A stretch of DNA of 64,000 nucleotides, from positions 3,220,001 through 3,284,000 of the forward strand of contig OX392527.1 of the NCBI GenBank assembly GCA_947623455.1, in the 5' to 3' direction. Each line of letters opens with the position of its first letter. The stretch's first letter is position 1. Origin of the DNA: Mimachlamys varia. Lineage: Eukaryota > Mollusca > Bivalvia > Pectinida > Pectinidae. Made by a program: the position numbers and the translations under genes. The notes below the pieces were generated by a model that was given only the letters and a program-made list of their open reading frames with translations, was not told where the DNA came from and searched no databases. Positions 1 to 13,458 of this stretch are shown piece after piece.

Positions 1-93
1 GTTAGGTAGCCTGACAGGGACTCAAAAACTCACTGAGGAGTAGACAGGTTAGGTAGCCTGACAGGGACTCAAAAACTCACTGAGGAGTACACA
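1..93. repeat. Two-copy 47-bp tandem duplication
   Basis: The unit beginning gttaggtagcctgacaggga occurs at 1-47 and again from 48. The first copy is cut by the window edge, so the array may extend further left. The copies are nearly identical, which suggests a recent duplication. No coding potential was seen. Confidence 0.8.
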
Positions 94-1180
94 AATGGTA
101 GAGTTGGACTAATAGTTGGTAACCAATGATGTACAGTATCTCTTACTTAAATAATTTATAGTCTACCTGTATAAATCATATACCTGTATATAATAGGTCG
201 TTAAGGTGATACTGGGAATAACATTGCAGATATATTTCAGGCACAATTGTGTTTTGGATCAACTTATGTAGAACAGATTCTGAACGAGAGATCTTCCAGA
301 AATATGTCATTAAGCAACAAAACTTTTCAATGATTTTTTAATTGAAATACTTTGGCATATGTATTGTGCAAGTGAACAGTACAGGTGACAGACACAGGTG
401 TATTATTGTAAGGTACCGTGACATCATAGAAATATGTCACACCGTAAACTCACTGCACACTGGTAGTTAGAGCGTCTCTACTAATCAATTAACTGGTTAT
501 ACGATCCGAAAACTACACAGGTACTGTCCCGGGTAAACGGACAGGATAATTGAATCAAGTCAACTAGAATCGCATACAAGGCCAAAAAAAATGTCGAGCA
601 CACGTCTGATCAGGTCCAGCACAGTGATTAATGGAATAATAAAGAGTGTTTGAGGGGGTAATTACCGAGGCTAACGGTATTGTTTTCAGGTGTGGTTATC
701 TGGTCACAGCGAGGAGCAGGTGAGAATAGCCGTGCTCCTATCTAGGGGGACATCTGATTTAGGACACAGATCTTCCCTACCCGTAAACTTGTAGTTGGTA
801 ACAGGTGAAGCCAACAGGAAACTTCAGGTAAGTATTATCAGCGCTATCTACCTGTCCCTGACGACCTGAGTGGTAACACATTATGGGCCTCTATAGTATT
901 AACTATCTGACACCGATGTAATACCCGTCTATCTCCCATACATCTCTCACACACACGACGGTGAGAAGGTGGTAGGGATTAACACACTGATTACATATAC
1001 TTTCACAGAAATATCTTATCATGCTTATAACTACACACCGGCAAACTATACAGTAAAAGAAATCCACAGCTTTACCATAGGTTTTACCTGATCTTTCATC
1101 CCTAATAAGGTTTTAAATTCTGAACTCAGCAACATGACATTATATTTACCAAGTGAGCAGGATATAAGACATTCACTCCC
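94..1180. other. Unique AT-rich stretch, no gene seen
   Basis: No long reading frame, RNA gene or repeat family was recognised. The stretch has frequent ACAGGT/ACCTGT hexamers (for example near 384 and 825), a motif that recurs through the whole window. Confidence 0.5.
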
Positions 1181-1469
1181 TTGAGAGTGAAATAGGGGAA
1201 TCACAACCCTTGGGAAAGAGTTTCACACTGAGGGTGAAATAGGGGAATCACAACCCTTGGGGAAAGAGTTTTACACTGAGGGTGAAATAGGGGATCACAA
1301 CCCTTGGAGAAAGAGTTTTACACTGAGGGTGAAATAGGGGAATCAAAACCCTTGGGGAAAGAGTTTTACACTGAGGGTGAAATAGGGGAATCACAACCCT
1401 TGGGGAAAGACTTTTACACTGAGGGTGAAATAGGGGAATCACAACCCTTTGGAAAAGACTTTTACACTG
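1181..1469. repeat. 48-bp minisatellite, about 6 copies
   Basis: The unit contains gaaataggggaatcacaacc followed by a cttggggaaagag segment and repeats every 48 bp. One copy lacks a base near 1291, which shifts the reading frame. Short open frames on both strands follow from the unit length being a multiple of three and are not taken as genes. The last copy decays after about 1460. Confidence 0.9.
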
Positions 1470-2653
1470 CCAAATACTCAGCAAAGCCTCGCGTTTCACA
1501 ACTTTAGAATCTTGGCCCTTGGGATGAGATTCCCGTATCTCACCACCAATGGGGTGAGAGATTCTGTTAGTCTATATCGCCCTGATCGACATCACTCTAC
1601 GATAACCTGTCGGCCATGTAATCCTGCTCCATATTTTTTTGTTGTGATGCAAAGCAATTACTCCACAGGTTTATTTGCATTAAAAACTATCCATCGAAAT
1701 GCAAGAAAAATCAACGCTTGCTATAATGAGGTGTTTTTGGTCTCATCAGGAAAATAGAAGCTGTAAACAAGTTAATGAGTTTCGTCACACTATTTCTTCC
1801 TAACCCAGCCTAATGTCACCTTCAAAATGACCTACAGCATGCAATTTGTATCACAGTTTATTCTCATTATCAAACATTTCTTTCTTTATTGAACTAATAT
1901 GGATTTTATAAAATAGACATTATATTTAAATCTACGACTGACATTACACATATTGGTGAGTAGATAGTAGCTCGTTCGAGTTTATACCAGAGGCGTGTCA
2001 GCCATACAAAGAGCGCCCTCGGCACACAACTGTACCTATATCACTTTCATTGGTAGGCAGGGTTTTCGCCGACTCTCCTTAAGTGATGTATAGTTATTTA
2101 ATTAGCCCTTTCTCCAGCTTTCAATATGCAAAAAGTAGATTAATTCTGTAAACCACACCTAGTTCAAACATGATAAAAGTGCAGGCTTTCACGAGTTGTC
2201 AGACCGACTGAGACATGCAGCGTCCGCCATACACACAAGACCTGAGTAATTGTCCTCGGTATCAACTGCAAGTCGAACCTATTGTTCACAAAAACTCTTC
2301 AAAAGAAAACGTTTGACAAATTCTAAGTTTGAATTCTTTGAATGCATGTGATAGGTCTATAGAGACATTTTTACAGCAAGCTTCAATTAAAATGTCAGTC
2401 TGTTTATTTTTCCCATTTGATGGTAAAGGCCCCCATCTGTTGACGCGAGGTCATTGTTACAGACTGTGACATGGTGTACCTTAGCTTGGTGTGTAGTCAT
2501 GGAATATTCATGAGTTCTGAGGCAAGTAGTGGTAACCAATACCACAAGACGGTGCGGGACCCTGTTAAATATTAACAGTTACCACTGTAGTCTGGACGCT
2601 GGTTCAAAGCAGTCGTTTTGTCATTATGTTGTTTGCTGACATAGATATGATTG
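1470..2653. other. Unique stretch, no gene seen
   Basis: An open frame at 1449-1757 starts in the 48-bp array and runs into unique DNA. It has no recognisable domain and is probably a chance frame. The rest is AT-rich single-copy sequence. Confidence 0.45.
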
Positions 2654-2905
2654 AGCCAGGTTAGACAGACACCAAATTCCTCGTTTGAGCAAGGTCAGAT
2701 TGATATAAAATTCTTTTTATTCTGAGACAGGTCTGATAGATGTAAAATTTTGGGTTTTTTTCAAAGGTCAAATTGATGTACATGTAAATTTATTTTTGAG
2801 CCAGGTCAAATTCTGATATATAATCAATGTTAATGAACGATCCAATCGACATGAGTATGTGCTTGAGCTAAGATCATATTGACATCCAATTTTTTTTAAG
2901 GTCTA
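2654..2905. repeat. Degenerate tandem repeat, about 37 bp, 5-6 copies
   Basis: Segments beginning with gagccaggt, gagcaaggtc, gagacaggtc, gagccaggtc and gagctaagatc recur at about 33-37 bp, with one longer spacing. Each is followed by an attgatgtaaaattttt-like tail. The divergence suggests an old, decaying array. Confidence 0.55.
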
Positions 2906-3068
2906 AATCGAGACATACCAGATGATTAGATCATGCCAATTATTAATTAATATTTTTAATTCCTTTTCTTTCAATTGAAATTACATGTCTTACACCAGTT
3001 TCCAACACGTTACGGAATGTATAGAGTACTTTATTACATGTTACAGTAACAAGGAGACATCATCATCG

Positions 3069-3775
3069 ACCTCTACCCTCACAGACCTCTACCCTCACAG
3101 ACCTCTACCCTCCCAGACCTCTACCTCACAGACTTCTACCCTCACAGACCTCTACCCTCACAGACCTCTACCCTCACCGACCTCTACCTCACAGACCTCT
3201 ACCTCACAGACCTCTACCCTCACAGCTTATCTACCCTTACGGCTTCTCTACCCTCACAGCTTCTCTACCTTACAGCTTCTCTACCCTCACAGCTTCTCTA
3301 CCCTCACAGCTTCTCTACCTCACAGACCTCTACCCTCACAGCTTCTCTACCCTCACAGCTTCTCTACCTCACAGACCTCTACCTCACAGACCTCTACCCT
3401 AACAGCTTCTCTATCTCACAGCTTCTCTACCTCACACTTTCTTTACCCAAACAGCTTCTCTACCTTACAGCTTCTCTACCCTCACAGCTTCTCTACCCTC
3501 ACAGACCTCTACCCTCACAGCTTCTCTACCTCACAGACCTCTACCCTCACAGCTTCTCTACCTCACAGACCTCTACCCTTACAGCTTCTCTACCTCACAG
3601 CTTCTCTACCCTCACAGCTTCTCTACCCTCACGGCTTCTCTACCCTCACAGCTTCTCTACCCTCACAGCTTCTCTACCCTCACTGCTTCTCTATCCTCAC
3701 AGCTTCTCTAACCTCACGGCTTCTCTACCCTCACAGCTTCTCTACCTTACAGCTTCTCTACCCTCACGGCTTATC
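3069..3775. repeat. Pyrimidine-rich 14-17 bp minisatellite
   Basis: Units are ctctaccctcacag preceded by ac (16 bp) or by ctt (17 bp), with variants such as taccttacag. The two unit types are interspersed. A 300-residue open frame spans the array (2985-3887), but its Ser/Thr/Leu/Pro periodicity simply reflects the repeat. The plus strand is almost free of G. Confidence 0.9.
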
Positions 3776-6723
3776 AAACATTGGAACTCCCAACATCAAG
3801 GCTTTCTCTCATCCTTTATCAGGAAAGTCAATCCACCTATTACGATTGTTTGAAAGCAATACCATTGAACATGTTAACTGTTATTAGTTTGACCAATAAT
3901 ATAAATGATGTTATCTTTCACAAACTGCTGCCTATTGTTCTGTTACCCTGGTAACCTATTGTATCTCCCTGTCCTCCATACTTACACAGGCTGTCTGTGT
4001 AAGGGGTTACAAGCTTTGTCTCTCAGGAGTCAGACCTTACAATCAGAATAATAACACATGTCATCCACATATGGTGCCATTCACTTCTACCAGTGAAGGA
4101 TGTGTGATCAGGGATACACAACATGTAGGAAGGTCAAGGACAGTCATTCAGTCTGTCGTCCAGGAAGAGCTCCCACGGACAAAAGGTCCTTGTGCCGTTA
4201 TTCCCAGAAAGAGCTTCCAAGGACAAAAGGTCGGGGTATATTGTAACAGTGCTAACCATTCAAACCAGCCAATGGATGAAGTCTTTGATTCTCTCAGCAG
4301 CTATCTGTCAGCCAGAACTAATACTGAGTAAAGAGGCCCTGTGGGCCTGTAATCTCAATCACCAAGACGACGAAAACTAATGAAGTCTATTAGCAGGACT
4401 ATTACACTGACATAAGGGCAGGTGAAGAACAGTGCTGGAACTCTCCAGGCTATGTGGCACCACCAGCCCTTAGCCAGCTCTGTGCTGGTATTGCCAGCAT
4501 GGAGCCACACATCACAGTCTTTGGTGGAGCCGCTGGGTATGAGGGGGTACTTAGACAACTGTTGAGGCACCATAACACAAGTCTACACAGCAATTACAGG
4601 CAACTGTCCGACAGTTGGTGACCACAAAGTCATGTTTATAGCTATAGGTATACACAGATCTGGAGCAGTGAGGCTTGCTCTTCAATTCCAGTAAATGTAA
4701 TCAACGAAGAGGCCAAAGATAAATTATCAAACTTATTAATACCTTCTCTCCAGATGTACTCCAAGCATCAACTACAGAATATATAGACTAGCCTTTACCT
4801 ATAGCTATACATACACTACATATGTAACTAAACACCAATCAATACTAATGAATGAGTAATGGGAATGTGTGCTTCACACCTGATTACTGATACAAAGTCT
4901 TTATTGCATGGCAGACCTTGCTGCAATTGTCCTAGGCGGCCGTTTGATCCCCACTGAGCCTCGGCCAGCCTCCACAATCAGCGCTAGACTGATTATTTAC
5001 ACAATTCATTAAGAATTCTGTACATATTGACCGCTGCCCTGACTGGACAGTTCCGTCCGTACGGCCAGCTGTTGTGTTCCTGTTAACCTGTAAAAGGTAT
5101 TTGTCTAATGAGTTATTGATTGGAATACACTATAACAGTTTCACCTGGATAAACAGGCCAACATCAAAAACACCGACATCGCCCTTCCATAGGAAATCTG
5201 TGTATTCTGATATATAGACAAATTCTCTAGGATTTAAAGACATATTTGAGAGATGACAGACACTGGCCTTGTACAAGTCAGAATCTATATAGGTCTACCG
5301 CTTCAAGGACAAACAGTATACACAACCTTTTTACAGAACAAGACTCAGCTGTTTACAGGGTCCTTGCCATAAGGTAGCCATAGGAATCTCAGTATAACCC
5401 ATGTGATGACAATGTTGATTTAACCAAGACCTGCTTCCAACCACACATTACATACACAGAGGATATTACACGAGTGTTGATGTAATATGGAATTTATTAA
5501 ACAAGTTCAATAATTTAATATGTCACGAGCCATTCAAACTCTGTGTTACAGAAAGGACTGGCACAAGTATAGTCTTAGACAGATAGAATCAGAACACATT
5601 GATTAGATTCAATTAAGATAATAGGATCAAAGGAATTTAAGGTTAGCCATCCTGTCACCAATCAAGGTCACGTTTCGTTAGATACAACATAACAAAGGTC
5701 AAGGTTACCGGGGTGGTAGTAAGAACAGACATTTGTTACACACTGGAACTGCTGATACTGTCAGTGAGCACATGTTTCACTTCCAGTTTTAAAAATCCAT
5801 TATTTAAATCAATCATCAGCTGTTGAAGTAGTTGAAATGTAGTGTTTGGATTTCAAGGAAATAATTGATATTTATTAAATGTTACAAAATATCACCAGCT
5901 CATGATTAGTCAGAAAACAATTACCCCCCACAAAAAAAAATCCCGCTGATCCAATAAACGTTATGGTGTGATTTATGTCTTTCTGATTTGTGTGTCAGTC
6001 TTTTACTTGGCTGACCATACAATGTAAAGTGGTGAACAGGTTCACCCCTGAAGTCGCTGACCAGTGGTCAAATTGAGGGACGGGACGACTATGATAGGTA
6101 GTAAGAAGTGCTGGTCGCTGGCTGATGAGGATGATGAAGACGGACTAGTGTCACTGTGCTGCAGTCTGAACAAGCCTACAGTAATGAACCACATTAACAC
6201 TCAAACTCAATCAAGGGCCTCATTCTGTTAAAGCTGTCCCAGCTGATTAAGCTGATGCTCGTCAAACACACTCGTATGTCACTATCACATCACACCCAAA
6301 TTGGCCACATAATTGACAGGACGGTTATGGAAGTAAACCTCTTTTGAAGCCCATCTTCACAGTACCAATATTGTTTGGTTACCTCGTAACAGATTTTACA
6401 TGTTATTTTACACTCCTCCTAGTTCTAAGTCCAGACCAATGTTCATTGCCTCCCTCTTTATGAGGAAATATTGCTGGCAAATTGAGCATGAAATTAAAAA
6501 AGTCGAGACTACATGTGTGTTATATGTTCTAGGTAGAAACATGTAAGGCTTATTAAATATGCTACATCATAAAACAGGTCTATCATATCACTGGCAAATT
6601 GTGAATATTCTCAAGATAATGTGGAAAAGTTAAGCTGGCCCCCTCTTCTACAAGGAGCTTCTGTGTGATGTTTGATTACTTTGTAGTACTGACTGTTGAT
6701 ACTGACAAATTCCTAGGCACAAA
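3776..6723. other. Unique stretch with small repeats, no gene seen
   Basis: Apart from a 14-bp dyad at 3942-3955, I see only a small imperfect duplication at about 4165-4235 built on gagct-cc-a-ggacaaaaggtc. Open frames at 4071-4331 (plus) and 4355-4573 (minus) show no recognisable domain or splice structure. Confidence 0.4.
3942..3955. promoter_or_regulatory. X-box-like dyad (RFX motif), isolated
   Basis: The sequence gttaccctggtaac fits the X-box consensus GTNRCC-N2-RGYAAC bound by RFX transcription factors in animals. It is an isolated site with no gene seen nearby, so its function is unknown. The same consensus recurs as an array at 28.0-28.3 kb. Confidence 0.3.
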
Positions 6724-8442
6724 GAATATCTAGCTAATTGTACATCTGTATATAGAATATCTAGCTGACTAATTGTACATCTGTATATAACATATTTAGC
6801 TGACTAATTGTACATATGTATATAGAATATCTAGCTGACTAATTGTACATCTGTATATAGAATATCTAGCTGACTAATTGTACATCTGTATATAGAATAT
6901 CTAGCTGACTAATTGTACATCTGTATATAGAATATCTAGCTGACTAATTGTACATCTGTATATAGAATATTTAGCTGACTAATTGTACATCTGTACATAG
7001 CATATTTAGCTGACTAATTGTACATCTGTATATATAATATTTAGCTGACTAATTGTACATCTATATAAAGAAATTTACCTGACTTATTGTACATCTGTAT
7101 ATATATTTAGCTGACTAATAGTAAATCTGTATAGAATATCTAGCTGACTAATAGTACATCTGTATATATATATATTTAGCTGACTAATAGTAAATCTGTA
7201 TATTGAATATTTAGCTGACTAATAGTAAATCTGTATATAGAATATTTAGCTGACTAATAGTAAATCTGTATATAGAATATTTAGCTGACTAATAGTAAAT
7301 CTGTATATAGAATATTTAGCTGACTGATAGTAAATCTGTATATATATTTAGCTGACTAATAGTAAATCTGTATATAGAATATTTAGCTGACTAATAGTAA
7401 ATCTGTATATAGAATATTTAGCTGACTAATAGTAAATCTGTATATAGAATATTTAGCTGACTAATAGTAAATCTGTATATAGAATATTTAGCTGACTAAT
7501 AGTAAATCTGTATATATATATATTTAGCTGACTAATAGTAAATCTGTATATATATTTAGCTGACTAATAGTAAATCTGTATATATATTTAGCTGACTAAT
7601 AGTACATCTGTATAGAATATCTAGCTGACTAATAGTAAATCTGTATATATATTTAGCTGACTAATAGTACATCTGTATAGAATATCTAGCTGACTAATAG
7701 TAAATCTGTATATAACATATTTAGCTGACTAATTGTACATCTGTATATATATTTAGCTGACTAATAGTAAATTTGTATATAGAGTATTTAGCTGACTTAT
7801 TGTACATCTGTATATATATTTAGCTGACTAATAGTAAATCTGTATATAGAATATTTAGCTGACTAATTGTACATCTGTATATATATTTAGCTGACTAATA
7901 GTAAATCTGTATATAGAATATTTAGCTGACTAATTGTACATCTGTATATATATTTAGCTGACTAATAGTAAATCTGTATATAGAGTATTTAGCTGACTTA
8001 TTGTACATCTGTATATATATTTAGCTGACTAATAGTAAATCTGTATATAGAATATTTAGCTGACTAATTGTACATCTGTATATATATTTAGCTGACTAAT
8101 AGTAAATCTGTATATAGAGTATTTAGCTGACTAATTGTACATCTGTATATATTTAGCTGACTAATAGTAAATCTGTATATAGAATATTTAGCTGACTAAT
8201 TGTACATCTGTATATATATTTAGCTGACTAGTAGTAAATCTGTATATAGAGTATTTAGCTGACTTATTGTACATCTGTATATATTTAGCTGACTAATAGT
8301 AAATCTGTATATAGAGTATTTAGCTGACTTATTGTACATCTGTATATATTTAGCTGACTAATAGTAAATCTGTATATAGAGTATTTAGCTGACTTATTGT
8401 ACATCTGTATATATTTAGCTGACTAATAGTAAATCTGTATAT
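6724..8442. repeat. AT-rich 31-37 bp minisatellite with dimeric zone
   Basis: Every monomer carries tagctgacta followed by one of two cores: attgtacatctg (type B) or atagtaaatctg (type A). A TA-rich linker (tatatagaatattt or tatatattt) joins the monomers. Type B fills the left end to about 7070 and type A dominates about 7100-7690. From about 7690 to the end the types alternate as A-B dimers of about 65 bp. Around 50 monomers are present. No open frame survives. Confidence 0.95.
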
Positions 8443-9581
8443 TTATTTGTATGTTATATTAATTGCATACCTGCTTATATACAAGATATTGTGTATAATT
8501 TTTGAACATCTTTATAAAGAATATTTCAGTTTACTAAATGTGCATCTTGATATACAAATATAAATATATATAATTAACTCTAATTACTGTATACTGATTA
8601 AACAGGTGTTTAATTTTCCAATCAATTAAATATTGTAAAAACGAAAGGGACATAATATCATTTACAGTTACCATCAATGAAATTATTAAATTCTATGTCC
8701 AAATTAATTACTTAAATTTTATTCTGGCATAAATACATAAAGATTTGATAAAAAATATAGATAATTTTTAACTGAAGTAAAAACTTTCATAAGTTCTTCG
8801 TCAGAGTATATGAAATTAATTGCTTTTAATATCAGAGTGACACTTGGGACGATTGTCATTTCTCCCATGATGTTTGTAATGTATATGTCACATCCCAATC
8901 ACAGGCCCTCCTACCTACCCTGAGTATAAAGTACATGTATAGAGATACTCTAGTCACTGCTCGGCCATATGTAACTTATATCTGTATTAGGACAAAAAAT
9001 GTAAATATTAATTTTTGGTAATTAATTCCTGCACTAGAGAAATCACCTGCCGATATAATAACGGAGTAAATTTGACACTGTCCAGAATTAAATGGCTCTT
9101 TATCCTAAAATATCGGGAACAGAGGCTCGGTGAAAAGAACATTTAAATGCCTTTATAGTGACGGAAAGACGCTTAATAACCTCCGAAAGGTAAAGTACAT
9201 CCAAACCAATACCTGTATTAAAAACAGGAAGTCTGAAATATAATACAAATAATTACAGGTAATCACAGACCAGATCTGGGATGGTAATTACATGAAATAT
9301 AATATTCAATCGGTAAAACACTGGGGATTAGTGGTAGCTGGTTACAGACTTTTTACTATACAGAGATAACGTATTGACTACATGTAGGGAATAACATGGA
9401 TAAACCCAACTGTGATCATGAAAAACAAATAAAACTAATGATATCCTAATGGTCTGGTCACATGTGTATACTCTGTACATAACCTACTTTCACAGAGCGG
9501 ATTGGTTGTAAGCGAGAGCTGGGAGGTGGCCGTTGTGTGAGTGACAGGTAAAATGTCTGTTACTGCAGTTCAATACTGATG
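8443..9581. other. AT-rich unique stretch, no gene seen
   Basis: The stretch is very AT-rich between about 8450 and 8800 and less so afterwards. No reading frame, RNA gene or repeat was recognised. Confidence 0.45.
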
Positions 9582-9731
9582 AGGAGGGACTAAAGGTGTG
9601 TTGTACAGCCCTAACGATCAGGTACCACAATAGGAGGGACTAAAGGTGTGCTGTACGGCCCTAACGATCAGGTGACACAATAGGAGGGACTAAAGGTGTG
9701 CTGTACGGCCCTAACGATCAGGTACCCCAAC
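9582..9731. repeat. 50-bp tandem repeat, 3 copies
   Basis: Copies start at 9582, 9632 and 9682 with aggagggactaaaggtgtg and continue through a ccctaacgatcaggt segment. A few substitutions separate the copies. Confidence 0.9.
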
Positions 9732-9980
9732 AGAGTGACAGTTCTAACTGTATTCCACAGTTACACATGTAAACAAACTGTATCAACATCTAGCCATCAT
9801 AGTCCATACTATACAAAAATCAGTCTATAGATGAAATTCTGGAACTTGTCATAGAGACGTGGAATGTTTTAATATGCAAATTGGATAAACGGATGAGCTT
9901 GTGTTGTTGTTGGAATATGATATAGTTTTGAGGGTGAAACTGGATCTACAGAAGACTTGGGACGATCCTCGCCACACTAT

Positions 9981-10110
9981 GTAGATCTGCTCCATACCCT
10001 ATACACAGGTAAGACTGGGGTCCTAGTTCAGACCATCAGTAGATCTGCTCCGTACCCTATACACAGGTAAGACTGGGGTCCACAACATAGTCCTAGTTCA
10101 GACCATCAGA
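9981..10110. repeat. Direct duplication of about 58 bp
   Basis: The segment beginning gtagatctgctccataccct is present at 9981-10038 and 10039-10110. The second copy carries about 13 extra bases (ccacaacatagt region). Each copy contains acaggtaaga, a good match to a 5' splice donor, but no exon context was found. Confidence 0.85.
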
Positions 10111-10309
10111 CACCTCACACATATATATTGTACTGAATCTAGAGATATGCAATAAAGCGTCTGGAATATGTGAAGTATGCCTAAATGGAATGTTAATGTA
10201 TAAGTCTACAAAACATTTATTACCGAGTCATCCATTCATGTAATACAACTACTGTACGGGAACAGGACAATGGACAAGAAGCCTGAATCATAGGGGAAAA
10301 TACATACCA

Positions 10310-10795
10310 ACAGGACGGATAAAGACAGGTGTTTCTCAGCTGTAAACAGTAAAATATAAACACACAGGACAGAAAGTGTTTCTCTGCTGTAACTAGTAAA
10401 ATATAAACACACATCGGACAGACAGAACAGGTGATTCTCTGCTGTAACCAGTAAAATATAAACACATCGGACAGAAAGTGTTTCTCTGCTGTAACCATTA
10501 ACATATAAACACACAGGACAGACAAGAACTAGGGTTTCTCTGCTGTAATCAGTAAGTTATAAACACATAGGACAGACAAGAATAGGGTTTTTCTGCTGTA
10601 ACCAGTAAATTATAAACACATAGGACAGACAAGAACTAGTGTTTCTCTGCTGTAATCAGTAAGTTATAAACACATAGGAAAGACAAGAACTAGGGTTTTT
10701 CTGCTGTAACCAGTAAATATAAACATATAGGACAGACAAGAACTAGTGTTTTTCTGCTGTAACCAGTAAATATAAACACATAGGATAGGCAAGGT
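10310..10795. repeat. About 54-60 bp minisatellite, 9 copies
   Basis: The unit contains ggacagacaagaactag, tttctctgctgtaa and cagtaaatataaacaca. Copies differ by short indels. Two minus-strand open frames (10220-10525 and 10664-10873) are read through it and are considered artefacts of the repeat. Confidence 0.9.
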
Positions 10796-12116
10796 TTTGT
10801 GGCTCTCAGTAGGGGAACACACACGTAGAGAAAATATCTGGTTAAAATGTTCATCAGCAGAAGAAATATTCATTATGATAAACCTCCTTTAACAAATCTG
10901 ATTTAGATGTGTTGTCATGTGGTTGTGCAATACGAGATGATTACTTTCCTTTGCAGAAACATTAGAAACATGCTATCATCTTAAACATCTAATATAAGAA
11001 CAAAGGCAGACTTTTTACATATCCATTTCCATAAAGTCTGCACATGAAAGATTGCTATATGTAAAACGGTAATATCTTCAGCAACGTGAACAGCAGGTGT
11101 GCAGATTACATAACCGTTTGTCTGATACAGTAATCATAACACCTGACATTACACCTACTTCTGGCCTACTGTGTCGTACCTGTACCATACCTGTAGATAG
11201 AGTGCTAACGACTGGGATACATTAATCTGCAGGTGTTGTGTAAAAACACAAAGTTAATGTATAAGGAAGAATGCTTTAAAGAAAACTCTTTTTGTGATAT
11301 AAATTCCATGAAATTCACTTCATTACGATTTGTATATTATCACCAGTCATTTTTTTTGTGGTGGTATTCCAGATACCATGACCCTGATGGACAGGTGTAA
11401 ATTGGTCGGGGGGGGGGAGGGAATGGGGGATGCCTGAATCTTCTCACACTTAATGCTCCATACATTACATAAGTATGGACAGTGAAGTTCCGTTCTTACC
11501 CCAGTGTTACCTGGTACACTAACTCACTGTGTCAATGTCAATCCAACACCTGTTTAACCCACAGTAAACACCATTGTGAATGTATTTCCTAATAAGGAAA
11601 TATATCAATATTCAATATAACATAGCCTTAAATTAGCAATGCAATTCAATAAACACATTCACACTAACATCAAACAACCAAATTATAATTTAAAGCAAAC
11701 AGTTTAATTCATTATCCACCACAGTGCCTGCAGGAGACAGCTTGCTATGTTATAAGAATTCCTTTTCAACCGAAATTTTGGGGAGCGAATTGAAAACCTT
11801 GAATAGTTTGTGTATAGACAAATGTTTTGCGAGTCTGGTCAGGGGTGGTTCTGTAATGTGGCCGTCTCGGAGTGGGTAAATAACCGGCTACTTGACAACT
11901 CTGGTAGGCTTTCTAGTCTCCTTACAAACCTATTGTTCATTGATTTTATCATTCGATAGTTTCTTCAAAAGATACTCAAGTTCAACAAGGTTTATATAAT
12001 TACCTGAAGATCAATTTTAAGTAATATTTTTGTTTTTTTTTCTACTTCTTTCCAGCATAAAGAATTTTAATTCATCCCTTTAAGATTTCCTTAATGAAAA
12101 ACTACAGGCATAAACA
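10796..12116. other. Unique stretch with a G10 run, no gene seen
   Basis: The only notable feature is a run of ten G at 11408-11417 followed by further short G runs (aggga, ggggga), which could form a local G-rich structure. No gene or repeat family was recognised. Confidence 0.4.
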
Positions 12117-13023
12117 TACAGTTGTGGAAACGCACAACGCACCAAAAAATGTTCGTGCATCGCGCATACATTGTGCATACATCGTTCGCCCATGGTGCAC
12201 ACAACTGGGCGATCTACAGATCGTGGGTGTATGTTTGCGATTCTCATCGCACATACGCACGATTTGGTACAATTGGTCGATACATATTACGATAAAAAAA
12301 ATATGGAACCCTCTTGTCGAAAAACTACATATCTATTGGGATTATGTTAATTTTACAATATACATTCAACAGTATTACAGTGACTAGGAGACAGTCAAGT
12401 GCAGGTTCAGCTCCAAGGTAACAGAACAGGTAAATAACATGCCAGAGTTTTCCCTGTCCCGCCGTGTCCAGCGATCCGCTACGACAGCCATTACCCAGCG
12501 ACCGTTATTAAAAACTGAACTCTTATAATTTGTTATTTGAACACCCGTCCCCTCTCCTCCCCACCACTGTACCTGTGTTTTCACACCTAGGCGAGTGTTG
12601 TAATTGCCCCGGGCCAGAGACCTGTACAGTACATATATGGTCTATGTACAGGTATAACTTGGTAAAAGCTGGCAATATTTACCTGAATGAGAACTTAAAT
12701 TGTCAATATGTGTTGAAAGTTTACATGTGTCTATTTGATTTGTTTCTAAAACTACAAAAAGATTATTCCTAATTTTAAGAAATATATAGATAGAAATATC
12801 TGCTATAGTTGAAATATAGAAATATGCTTAAAACAACCTTATATTAGTGTTAAGCCATTTCTCATTTTACATCAACCACGACTGTCATCGCACAATGTTA
12901 GTTTATCGTGCGCCCACATGTGCTTAAGAAATAATCGCCCAGGATCGCACCGTTCTCACATCGTGCATACACTGTTCACCCATCGTGTGCATACCGCACA
13001 TCATGTGCAATCCCACAACTGTA
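12117..13023. mobile_element. Candidate TA-flanked inverted-repeat element (Tc1/mariner-like MITE)
   Basis: The stretch begins tacagttgtgg (12117-12127) and ends ccacaactgta (13013-13023), a perfect 11-bp inverted repeat. Read as TA target duplications flanking CAGTTGTGG termini, this matches the Tc1/mariner layout. About 150 bp inside each end is unusually rich in cgtgc/gcacg/tcgcac motifs, mirrored between the ends. The centre has no transposase-like frame, so it would be non-autonomous. An alternative is two related short elements in inverted orientation flanking unique DNA. No domain supports autonomy. Confidence 0.5.
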
Positions 13024-13458
13024 CTTGTTTATATAATTAAATGAATGTTTTAAAAGTATACAATAAATTATTTTTAGGAAAAAAAATATTATACAATAAA
13101 AGTTTCATTTACATTGCAATGATAATAGATATGAACTTCTAAATATAAAACTAATTCATAAGATGATTCAATATTTAGACAAAACTTTTATATCGTTGAA
13201 TAGGTATGTTTGTGTGATTGCAAACATTACACGTTACTAGAGCATAGTGTTCGCATGGTAAAACTTAAAGGGGCAATTAAGTCAACCAACGTTTTATTAA
13301 TTCAACTAGAATAAAAAATACATACATTCAGACAAAAGAATCTGTATTTGATCATTAGATAATATGTAGCCATGCAATGTCCAGTGTGGTCAATCTAATT
13401 TTTGGGAAAGCCAGTGTCAAATATAGCAATGTTAAATATAGCATGAACATACAGTTGT
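13024..13458. other. AT-rich unique spacer between two elements
   Basis: No reading frame or repeat family was recognised between the two dispersed elements. Confidence 0.4.

Noticed and set aside
4071..4573. Frames at 4071-4331 (plus) and 4355-4573 (minus)
   Set aside because: No domain, overlapping alternative frames, and no clear splice signals.
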